NCBI GenBank assembly: GCA_937893785.1 | Contig: CALCSP010000684.1 | Location: forward strand, 1 to 5,197 | Length of the DNA stretch: 5,197 nt | From: an uncultured Verrucomicrobiales bacterium | Lineage (GTDB): Bacteria; Verrucomicrobiota; Verrucomicrobiia; Verrucomicrobiales; DEV007 | Direction of reading: 5' to 3' | Shown: in pieces, positions 1 through 5,159 of the stretch | How the letters are laid out: every line of letters begins with the position of its first letter | Position numbering within the stretch: the first letter of the stretch is position 1 | Translations under genes and position numbers: made by a program | Notes under the pieces: generated by a model | Databases searched by the model: none | The model's input: only the letters and a program-made list of their open reading frames with translations | What the model was told of the DNA's origin: nothing

Positions 1-336
1 ATCTCTATCCTTCCCACCCTCCTTGGCAAAACTCAGTCACAGCGCCCACCACTTTATTGGGAAATTCACCACCCATTCCAGCAAGCAGTACGCAGCGGAA
101 AATGGAAAGCTCTGCGCTTCGGCACAAAGTCTCCCTTGCAACTATTTGATGTCATCGCCGATCCTGGTGAGGCACACAATATCGCGACTGAAAATCCGGA
201 CATCGTCAGAAAACTCGAGGCAATTATGGACAAGGAGCACACTCCCTCAAAGTTTTTCCCGGCACCCGAAAAACCTAAGAAAAGGAAAACTGGCCGAAAA
301 AAGGGGGCTAAAAATCAGGCATCCTCACGCCCCTGA
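1..336 (+). CDS. Sulfatase (arylsulfatase A-like), C-terminal part only
   Basis: The reading frame is open from the first base of the window and ends at TGA 334-336, giving the last 111 residues. The text PPLYWEIHHPFQQAVRSGKW, followed by KALRFG and then LFDVIADPGEAHNIA, is the typical C-terminal subdomain of type I sulfatases (alkaline-phosphatase superfamily). In that subdomain a Trp-Lys strand is followed by an 'LYDL..DP.E..N' motif. The family hydrolyses sulfate esters, often on polysaccharides, and its members are usually exported. The catalytic formylglycine cysteine or serine and the metal ligands lie in the N-terminal part, which is outside the window, so activity cannot be judged. 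After the conserved 'EHTPSKFF' region comes a tail of about 35 residues rich in Lys and Arg (PKKRKTGRKKGAKN). The gene converges on the rhodanese gene with a 5-bp gap and is probably functionally unrelated to the oxidase operon. The substrate cannot be told from this fragment. Confidence 0.9.
   Translation: MSILPTLLGKTQSQRPPLYWEIHHPFQQAVRSGKWKALRFGTKSPLQLFDVIADPGEAHNIATENPDIVRKLEAIMDKEHTPSKFFPAPEKPKKRKTGRKKGAKNQASSRP
310..336 (-). terminator. Candidate rho-independent terminator of the minus-strand operon
   Basis: Read on the minus strand, TCAGG (336-332) and CCTGA (319-315) form a 5-bp stem with a 12-nt loop. They are followed directly by TTTTT (314-310) and another A. It lies just downstream of the rhodanese stop, where the operon must end. 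The stem is short, so strength is uncertain. The upstream arm can also pair with CCCTGA at 347-342, which gives a competing 6-bp hairpin. Confidence 0.45.
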
Positions 337-341
337 ATGCA

Positions 342-791
342 TCAGGGCATCAGCCCTTTATCCTGGAGCGCCTTGACTCCGCCCTTAAGCACAAAAACAT
401 CGGTAATTCCTACCCTGTTGCGCAACAAATCGGCAACACGCTTGCTAGCCAAACATGACTCTGATCCGCAATAAACCACAAAGGGAAGGTCAGCGCGGTT
501 AGCCAGTTGTGAATAAATAGGTAGCAGCAGAGCGTTGAAATCCTCCCGTTCATTGAGTAGAAACGCCCCCTCAACATGCCCCTGCTCATACCGCAATGCA
601 GATCTTGCATCAATCCAGACAACCTCCCCCTGCTCTAACCACTTGATCACTTTATCAACTTCCACCTCACCTTCTGCCAGATGATGGGGATTGAAATACA
701 GCGGAGGGCGCTCCGGGTGGAAAAAGTAAACCGATAAAGCCGCCGTTGCAGACAACCCAATGATCATTACACACTGAAGAAATATCTTCAC
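342..791 (-). CDS. Membrane-anchored rhodanese-like protein
   Basis: A 149-residue protein with one N-terminal hydrophobic segment (about residues 5-24) followed by a single rhodanese domain (about 43-149). The anchor's lysine-bearing N-terminus suggests that the domain lies outside the cytoplasm. Family hallmarks are IDARS (60-64), then Y68 and GHVEGA (71-76), and the active-site strand VVYC with the predicted catalytic Cys108. Later residues VFVLKGGVKAL match the usual C-terminal 'V..L.GG...W' motif. The active loop reads CGSESCLAS and holds a second cysteine, C113. Rhodaneses carry sulfur as a cysteine persulfide or act in thiol chemistry; the donor and acceptor here are unknown. The GTG start at 791 overlaps the DUF1573 stop as GTGA, with AGGAA about 10 nt upstream, so translation is probably coupled. 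It is the last gene of the operon. A role in oxidase or copper-site maturation is inferred only from position. Confidence 0.85.
   Translation of the reverse strand: MKIFLQCVMIIGLSATAALSVYFFHPERPPLYFNPHHLAEGEVEVDKVIKWLEQGEVVWIDARSALRYEQGHVEGAFLLNEREDFNALLLPIYSQLANRADLPFVVYCGSESCLASKRVADLLRNRVGITDVFVLKGGVKALQDKGLMP
344..360 (+). terminator. Candidate terminator of the sulfatase gene
   Basis: On the plus strand AGGGC (344-348) and GCCCT (353-357) form a 5-bp stem with a 4-nt ATCA loop, followed by TTAT. It begins 8 bp after the sulfatase stop, inside the 3' end of the convergent rhodanese gene. An adjacent perfect 6-bp hairpin (CCCTGA 331-336 with TCAGGG 342-347) spans both stop codons and could add to it. 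The U-tract is short, so this is a modest candidate. Confidence 0.35.
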
Positions 792-1459
792 GAGCGGCGT
801 TTCCTGGCAATGCTGAAAAAAGCTAACTTGCGCCGATGCTTCTGTATGGCGCAGTCGGTATCTATCTTGAGCAATCCAAGCATTGGTTTTCCGGTATCAG
901 CTGGTTTGAGATACACCTCATAAAGTCTACCCTTTTCTTTCTCAACCACCCTAAATTCAAAACCCTCACGTGAACAGGAAACCTCCTTAATATGAACTGG
1001 ATTCGAATGGGTAACCTTCAGCACATAGAATTTCTCCTTTGCCTCTTCTCCAACCGACCACTGCAGGAGCTCAGGTGTAATGGTCATGACATCAGGAATA
1101 TTGAGAATAGCCATCAAACCGGTTCTTTCATTTTCCGCATCCCCCTTCGCGCGACTGACCAAAGTCAGCGTCTTGCGCTGTATTCCAGTAAAACTACCGA
1201 TGGTGAAAATAGCCTCTAGAGTGCCCTTTTCCCCTGGGGCATATGTCAACTTGTCGGTCTTGGCACTCAGACAGGCACAAGAAAGGTTAACGTCCTCAAT
1301 ATCGACACTTTGTTTCCCCACATTGGTGAAAGAAAAAAGAAATCTAACCTTTTCATCCGACGGCTTGGAACTGAGCTCTACCTTTCGCTCGGAAAAGGTC
1401 AAGCCGCCACTGGCAACCATTGGCAATGCTAAAAAGAAAACGAACAGTAGTAAACGCAT
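788..1459 (-). CDS. Secreted DUF1573 domain protein
   Basis: A 223-residue protein whose first 17-19 residues form a signal peptide (MRLLLFVFFLALPMVAS, likely cut near residue 17). Residues about 20-105 match the DUF1573 family: an immunoglobulin-like beta fold with FSFTNVG (42-48), a cysteine motif SCAC (60-63, usually SCGC in the family) and YAPGEKG (73-79). The C-terminal half (about 120-215) looks like a second, diverged beta domain and contains two more cysteines, C162 and C203. It ends in a basic RKRRS tail. The biochemical role of DUF1573 is not established. The cysteine pair invites metal-binding or thiol ideas, which remain inference. It follows the DUF420 gene after 64 bp and overlaps the rhodanese gene by 4 bp, so these two form the tightest unit at the operon end. 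Only a weak ribosome-binding sequence (TGAG) precedes the ATG. Confidence 0.82.
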   Translation of the reverse strand: MRLLLFVFFLALPMVASGGLTFSERKVELSSKPSDEKVRFLFSFTNVGKQSVDIEDVNLSCACLSAKTDKLTYAPGEKGTLEAIFTIGSFTGIQRKTLTLVSRAKGDAENERTGLMAILNIPDVMTITPELLQWSVGEEAKEKFYVLKVTHSNPVHIKEVSCSREGFEFRVVEKEKGRLYEVYLKPADTGKPMLGLLKIDTDCAIQKHRRKLAFFSIARKRRS

Positions 1460-1470
1460 CTTGCTCAGCC

Positions 1471-1510
1471 AATATGCATGGTCGGGATACTATTGACAAG
1501 TCCCCCATGC
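1471..1510 (-). promoter_or_regulatory. Stem-loop and weak promoter-like pair in the DUF420-DUF1573 gap
   Basis: The 64-bp gap holds GCATGG (minus 1510-1505) pairing with CCATGC (1481-1476). An inner 4-bp stem, GGGA (1504-1501) with TCCC (1487-1484), leaves a 13-nt loop and a 2-nt bulge. There is no T-run after it, so it is not a classic terminator; it may be an RNA-processing or stability element. Overlapping it are TTGTCA (1499-1494) and CATATT (1476-1471) with a 17-bp spacer, resembling a sigma-70 promoter. The predicted start would leave only about 5 nt before the DUF1573 ATG, which weakens that reading. Confidence 0.25.
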
Positions 1511-1523
1511 TGGATCGGTGAAG

Positions 1524-1955
1524 CTAACCGCCTGTCGGAGGAAACCATTGGTAAAGCATCATGTAAACAAGCACTCCCGTCACAGACACATATAGCCAAA
1601 CCGGATAAGTCCAGCGAGCCACCTTTTTATGCCGTTCCAGCCTCTGCCTTAATGCTGGCACTACAGTCATGACTACAAGTGGCACAACGAGAACAGCAAG
1701 CGGGATATGGGTAAAGAGAATGGTTAGGTAAAGAACCTTCGGCCAACCTGGATGCGTGAAGCGCGTGACGGGGTGTGAATAGTGATAAATCAGATAACTT
1801 GTCAGAAAGAGCGCGGATATAGCAATAGCCGTAATCATGCACGTGGCATGCGCCCTTTTTCGCCCTTGCTTGATGCAGATAATCCCCGCAATGATAAAGC
1901 AGGTTGCCAAAGCATTCAGAGAAGCATTAACAGCGGGAAGGTCACTAAGTGTCAT
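1524..1955 (-). CDS. ctaM: DUF420 membrane protein, CtaM/YozB-type oxidase assembly factor
   Basis: A 143-residue integral membrane protein with four predicted helices: about 8-29, 38-59, 73-97 and 117-136. The family signature is clear: LPAVNASLNA near the start, SALFLTSYLIYHY in helix 2, GWPKVLYLTILFTHIPLAV in helix 3, and RHKKVARWTYPVWLYVSVTG leading into helix 4. Four histidines fall at the family's conserved places: H36, H58, H83 and H109. They suggest heme or metal contact, though this is inference. In Staphylococcus and Bacillus, CtaM (YozB) is needed for function of heme-A-containing terminal oxidases, which fits its place here after ctaB and the SCO genes. The frame is open further upstream to 2036, but that would overlap the SCO gene by 74 bp. 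ATG 1955, followed at once by the conserved N-terminus and placed 7 bp after the SCO stop with GAGAAG just before it, is the better start. The ctaM symbol is by family, not proven orthology. Confidence 0.87.
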   Translation of the reverse strand: MTLSDLPAVNASLNALATCFIIAGIICIKQGRKRAHATCMITAIAISALFLTSYLIYHYSHPVTRFTHPGWPKVLYLTILFTHIPLAVLVVPLVVMTVVPALRQRLERHKKVARWTYPVWLYVSVTGVLVYMMLYQWFPPTGG

Positions 1956-1962
1956 AAGCTTC

Positions 1963-2622
1963 TCAGGTGGATTTTTTAGCCGCATCCACTGTTTCCTTAA
2001 TCGCCTTTTCCAGAGCCGCAGCACTGGGCGGATCAAACGGGTAAAACCATCCTCGGATTTTCATCGTGTGATCTACCAACACCACTCTTGGTTCATGCGT
2101 AAAGAGGTCGTTGACATTGCTCCTTTGCGACTCGGGGCGCTCCTGAGCTGACATCCAGAACACTTCTCTCATATAACTTTCGAGGGGCTTGGAATCACCG
2201 GTAACAAACCACCAGTTATCCCTTTCCAGTTTATGCTTCTGAGCGAATGCATCAAGCTGTGCTGGCTTGTCATGCTCAGGATCCAGACTAACCGAGACCA
2301 CATGGAGAAATTCATCCTGCTGCACCTTGCCGAGCAGCTCATCAATGGCTGCACAAATACCGGCACACTGCCCCGGACAACGGGTGAACACATGACTGAC
2401 CAACCAAACTTTACCCTTAAGATCACCAAAGCGCCTTTTTTGACCTTTCGCGTCAATCAGCTCCATGTCCCTATCGACAACCCGATTTAGTTGAGCGCTA
2501 TCCTTTCCCCTGTTGACGGCAACATTCCTGCTACTGATCTTCCAGAGCACGAGGTAAGCTGTTATGGCTAGTACAGCCAAGGCACCAAGGGTATAGATAA
2601 TTTTTGTTTCCCTGTTCATCAC
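1963..2622 (-). CDS. SCO1/SenC-family copper chaperone with complete copper site
   Basis: A 219-residue protein with an N-terminal membrane anchor (about 8-28) and a thioredoxin-fold SCO domain (about 46-215) expected outside the cytoplasm. The copper site is complete: CPGQC (C82, C86) after HVFTR, and H176 in LFTHEPRVVLVD. Other SCO features are VSVSLDPEHDKPAQLDAFA (109-127) and WWFVTGD (137-143). SCO proteins bind copper and/or reduce the cysteines of the CuA site of oxidase subunit II, so the likely client is the CoxB encoded in this operon. A third cysteine, C90, extends the motif to CxxxCxxxC. The start is GTG 2622, overlapping the upstream stop as GTGA; the next codon, ATG 2619, is equally possible. 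GAGAGAGGA lies about 9 nt before the GTG and 12 nt before the ATG. The domain aligns without gaps to the preceding paralogue over residues 72-183, suggesting tandem duplication. Confidence 0.92.
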   Translation of the reverse strand: MMNRETKIIYTLGALAVLAITAYLVLWKISSRNVAVNRGKDSAQLNRVVDRDMELIDAKGQKRRFGDLKGKVWLVSHVFTRCPGQCAGICAAIDELLGKVQQDEFLHVVSVSLDPEHDKPAQLDAFAQKHKLERDNWWFVTGDSKPLESYMREVFWMSAQERPESQRSNVNDLFTHEPRVVLVDHTMKIRGWFYPFDPPSAAALEKAIKETVDAAKKST

Positions 2623-3317
2623 GACTTTTGTTCCTCTCTCAGATCAAGTTTATTAAGAAGATAGCGAATATGATCCTTAGAGACTTTATCGTTACGAACC
2701 TCCCCCTTTGCCCTTCCTTGCCAGTAAATCCCGCGAATGAATGCCTCCTGCTCATCATCCCCACCATGAACTAACGTCACTCGCAGTTCACGTGCATAGA
2801 GATCAGTTTGCGTCTTGCGCTCCTTCTCAGGCTTCACATGTCCGGGGTAGCGAAATATTTTGTTCATATACTTGCGCATGCGATTACGATCACCGGAAAG
2901 GAAAATCCATTCATCCCCAGTAAAACCATGCTTTTGCGCAAAGCTGTTGAGCTTATCCGGAGTGTCTAGGTCTGGTGCCATGGAAACACCTACTAGCTTG
3001 ATCCGAGATTCCCCTGCAAAAGGAACACACATATCCTGCATCCGCCGACAAACTGCCAGCGCCTCCGCTTCATCCCCTGCATAGAAGTAACCAACAAGGT
3101 AAAGCAACCGATCCCGGTTGAATAGCTCAGCCCGTTCTCCCTTGTGGTTGTCCGTTCGCAATCGCTCCACAGGCCTAACCTCCGGTGGCTTGCCTTCTGA
3201 AAACTGTCGCTCCAAGGTATTCAACCAGCTAAATGTAATCAATATCCCCCCCAGCATGACGGCAATCAGCACCCATACACTCCAGGGGTTGATTCTTGGA
3301 CTAACTTCCTTAGACAT
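2619..3317 (-). CDS. SCO-like protein lacking the copper ligands
   Basis: A 232-residue protein with a membrane anchor (about 12-32) and a SCO/thioredoxin-like domain (about 60-225). It shares with its downstream neighbour the frame KLVGVSMAPDLDTPDKLNSF (107-126), AQKH right after it, WIFLSGD (137-143), the KYMNKIF helix and the RVTLV strand. The three copper ligands are gone: the two CxxxC positions read D82 and A86 inside YFYAGDEAEALAVC, and the histidine is R176 in LYARELRV. C90 and C97 remain. Classical SCO copper transfer is therefore not expected. A regulatory, scaffolding or thiol role, or a partner role for the neighbouring SCO, is inference. The frame is intact and lies in a tight operon, so it does not look like a pseudogene. 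It starts 24 bp after ctaB, with AAAGG abutting the ATG, an unusually short spacing. A perfect TATAAT (minus 3339-3334) lies upstream without a good -35 box. Confidence 0.85.
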   Translation of the reverse strand: MSKEVSPRINPWSVWVLIAVMLGGILITFSWLNTLERQFSEGKPPEVRPVERLRTDNHKGERAELFNRDRLLYLVGYFYAGDEAEALAVCRRMQDMCVPFAGESRIKLVGVSMAPDLDTPDKLNSFAQKHGFTGDEWIFLSGDRNRMRKYMNKIFRYPGHVKPEKERKTQTDLYARELRVTLVHGGDDEQEAFIRGIYWQGRAKGEVRNDKVSKDHIRYLLNKLDLREEQKS

Positions 3318-3341
3318 CCTTTAAGCCAAACATTATAATCT

Positions 3342-4253
3342 CTATGTCTGCCACCCCATGATCATCAACCCAAGGCTCAATGGCAGAAACAGCAAGGTGT
3401 AGAGGAAGAGTTTACGGGCAGCAACTCGGGTTCTATGAGCGCGAAATTGCAAAGCAAAAAACAACATGATCACTCCCGCCATACAGAGTCCCATGACTGA
3501 CCAAAGGCTCAGAAAGGAGAAAAAAAGCGGAGAAATCAATAAAAACAAAAGAGCCACACTAAAAAACAGTGCAAGCATGGATGTTCGAGCGCCACTGGAA
3601 TCCCCATTCGACCACATCACGAACCCGGCTTCCTCATACTCTTCACGATACATCCAGTTAATGGCCAAGAAATGAGGCAACTGCCACAGAAAAAGCAAGC
3701 CAAACAAGAACCACATCCGAATATCCACAACTCCCCCCGCAGCAAACCAACCAATCAATGGAGGCAGCGCACCAGCCACGGCTCCAACAAGAGTATTCAT
3801 GCTGGAGATGCGCTTTATCGGCGTATAGATAAAAATATAGATTCCTAATGTTGCGGCAGCAATCGCTGACGCCTCAAAGTTGACCTTAACTGCAAGGTGA
3901 ATAATTCCCAGCGAAGCAAGCACCCAACCAAGACTGAAAGCACCGGCAACAGGCAACTTTCTTCTGGGCAAGGGGCGGTCAGCGGTTCGATTCATCTTTG
4001 CATCAACATCGATTTCCATAAGCTGATTGAAAACCGAAGCAGCGCCCGCTGCCAGCGCCCCGCCAATGACCGTATGTAACAGGTTTCCCCAATTAACACC
4101 CTGAATCACCAACCTTGATGCAAGCACATAGCCCACAACAGTCGTTACGATGACCAGTATACTTAGCCTGGCCTTGGTCAGGGACATGAAGTCCTGCCGG
4201 GTAAAAGATGATCCTGACACTGCTCCTCTTTTACTTACGGCTACATCGCTCAC
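3342..4253 (-). CDS. ctaB: Protoheme IX farnesyltransferase (heme O synthase)
   Basis: A 303-residue polytopic membrane prenyltransferase of the UbiA superfamily, the usual length for CtaB/CyoE. It adds a farnesyl group to heme b to make heme O, the precursor of heme A in aa3-type oxidases. The first polyprenyl-diphosphate/metal motif is N76-QLMEIDVDAKMNRT (76-90) followed by RPLP (93-96); the first acidic position is Glu80 rather than Asp, a change I recall from other bacterial CtaB proteins. The second region shows YTPIKR (143-148), NTLVGAVAGALPPLIGW (153-169) and LWQLPHFLAINWMYREEYEE (189-208), then AG, all typical of heme O synthases. Eight to nine helices are expected. The start is GTG 4253 without a clear ribosome-binding site; an internal ATG at codon 23 (about 4187), preceded by AGGA, would remove a non-conserved N-terminus and is a real alternative. 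A 93-bp gap separates it from coxB. Confidence 0.95.
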   Translation of the reverse strand: MSDVAVSKRGAVSGSSFTRQDFMSLTKARLSILVIVTTVVGYVLASRLVIQGVNWGNLLHTVIGGALAAGAASVFNQLMEIDVDAKMNRTADRPLPRRKLPVAGAFSLGWVLASLGIIHLAVKVNFEASAIAAATLGIYIFIYTPIKRISSMNTLVGAVAGALPPLIGWFAAGGVVDIRMWFLFGLLFLWQLPHFLAINWMYREEYEEAGFVMWSNGDSSGARTSMLALFFSVALLFLLISPLFFSFLSLWSVMGLCMAGVIMLFFALQFRAHRTRVAARKLFLYTLLFLPLSLGLMIMGWQT

Positions 4254-4346
4254 AGGGATCTGATCAGGAAAAAAAAGCTTTATACGCTTTCCTCTATAGA
4301 ACCGCTGCCAACCCTCTGGTTATACATACTCTATATGCTACCTGCA
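4254..4346 (-). promoter_or_regulatory. coxB-ctaB intergenic region with weak attenuator-like hairpin
   Basis: This is the longest gene-free stretch of the operon. On the minus strand AAAGC (4290-4286) and GCTTT (4278-4274) form a 5-bp stem with a 7-nt loop, followed by five further T (4273-4269). This resembles a weak rho-independent terminator that could lower ctaB expression relative to coxB. TATAAA and TATAGA strings occur but lack a well-spaced -35 box, so no promoter is called. No small gene is evident. Confidence 0.3.
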
Positions 4347-5159
4347 TTAAGAATCCTGAGAGGATTCTTCTAACGCCGCCGTCTCTGTTTCAGGTGCCTT
4401 GTTTTCCTTAGGCTTAGGAACGTTCTCCTTGTACCAAGCATCAAAGTCATCGCCATTCATCACCTCCATGTAGCCAACCATACCGCCGTGCCCTGCTCCA
4501 CACAACTGACCACAGATAGTCTGCCACCGTCCTGTAGAAATTGGCTTGAACCACATATCGGAAACTGATCCCGGTATCGCATCCTGCTGGATGCGCATTG
4601 GATGCAGTGACAGGTTATGAATCACATCTTTGGATGCTACCGAAACGATGCATTCACGGTTGACGGGCAAAACGAGTTCAGTATAGACAAAATCATCTTT
4701 TGCGTTGATATCCTCCCAATCAATACCAAGCGGGTTGCTGCCGCTGATGAGGTCATACTTGGTCAGACCGAACTTATTATCGGGACCAGGATAGTGCATG
4801 GTCCATTTATACTGCTCTGCAACTGCCCGCACTTTTACGACATCAGGTCCACTCGGATAATCCGTAGTGCGCTGTGCCCATAAGGGAAAAGCAAAGCCGA
4901 GGAGAAGGATCGCTTCCACCACCACAACAGCAATCTCAACATGGTGAGATGCGTGCCCCTGTACCCCATGATAACTCGCCTTCGGATTTCTTTTCTTGCG
5001 GAAGCGAAATAAACAATACACAAAAAAGATACTCCATCCGACCAGCAACACCGCCACTAGCCAATGCACCATCTCCAACATATGATCCACCATACTGCCA
5101 TGCTCAGAAGCAAGTTCCGGCAACCCAATCATTTCGTTGATGATTCCTAGCGTGTGCAT
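4347..5159 (-). CDS. coxB: Cytochrome c oxidase subunit II (CuA subunit)
   Basis: A 270-residue protein with two N-terminal membrane helices (about 29-51 and 74-94) and a C-terminal cupredoxin domain facing outward. It takes electrons from cytochrome c at the dinuclear CuA centre and passes them to subunit I. The aromatic entry region is EQYKWTMHYPGPDNKFG (115-131). The CuA ligands are all present: H181 in KDVIHNLSLH, then C216, C220, H224 and M227 in CGQLCGAGHGGM. Residue 218 is Gln where mitochondrial and many bacterial proteins have Glu; this position binds copper through its backbone carbonyl. No CxxCH is present, so it has no fused cytochrome c domain. A Glu/Ser-rich tail follows from about 245. 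No lipobox or cleavable signal is evident, so helix 1 probably serves as the signal anchor. The gene for subunit I does not follow it, which is unusual; ctaB comes next. The ATG has only an A-rich leader and no clear ribosome-binding site. Confidence 0.96.
   Translation of the reverse strand: MHTLGIINEMIGLPELASEHGSMVDHMLEMVHWLVAVLLVGWSIFFVYCLFRFRKKRNPKASYHGVQGHASHHVEIAVVVVEAILLLGFAFPLWAQRTTDYPSGPDVVKVRAVAEQYKWTMHYPGPDNKFGLTKYDLISGSNPLGIDWEDINAKDDFVYTELVLPVNRECIVSVASKDVIHNLSLHPMRIQQDAIPGSVSDMWFKPISTGRWQTICGQLCGAGHGGMVGYMEVMNGDDFDAWYKENVPKPKENKAPETETAALEESSQDS
4349..4369 (-). repeat. Perfect inverted repeat across the coxB 3' end
   Basis: Two 9-bp arms, AAGAATCCT and AGGATTCTT, flank a 3-nt CTC loop. 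The repeat encodes the last residues of CoxB and its end overlaps one base of the stop codon (TAA 4349-4347). There is no T-run right after it. In RNA it would form a stable hairpin that could protect the coxB 3' end or slow transcription before ctaB. The function is inferred. Confidence 0.5.

Noticed and set aside
23..376. A 117-codon plus-strand frame across the sulfatase region
   Set aside because: It overlaps the sulfatase frame throughout and shows no family features, whereas the sulfatase frame matches a known family from the first base to its stop.
1080..1496. A 138-codon plus-strand frame opposite the DUF1573 gene
   Set aside because: It is antisense to a gene with a signal peptide and clear family motifs, and its translation has no recognisable features.
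1493..1521. A perfect TTGACA on the plus strand
   Set aside because: No -10-like sequence lies at 16-18 bp, and no plus-strand gene follows.
1956..2036. An upstream extension of the DUF420 gene by 27 codons
   Set aside because: The extension is basic and non-conserved and would overlap the SCO gene by 74 bp. The internal ATG at 1955 starts right before the family's conserved N-terminus.
2619..3317. Reading the ligand-free SCO copy as a pseudogene
   Set aside because: The frame is full length, keeps the anchor and fold motifs, and its stop overlaps the next start, so loss of ligands alone does not show decay.
3334..3339. A perfect TATAAT on the minus strand just before the first SCO-like gene
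   Set aside because: The nearest -35-like string (TTGATG) is 23 bp away, too far, and the 24-bp gap suggests co-transcription with ctaB. I keep it only as a remark.
4347..5159. A fused cytochrome c domain (caa3 type) in CoxB
   Set aside because: No CxxCH motif is present and the protein ends soon after the CuA domain.
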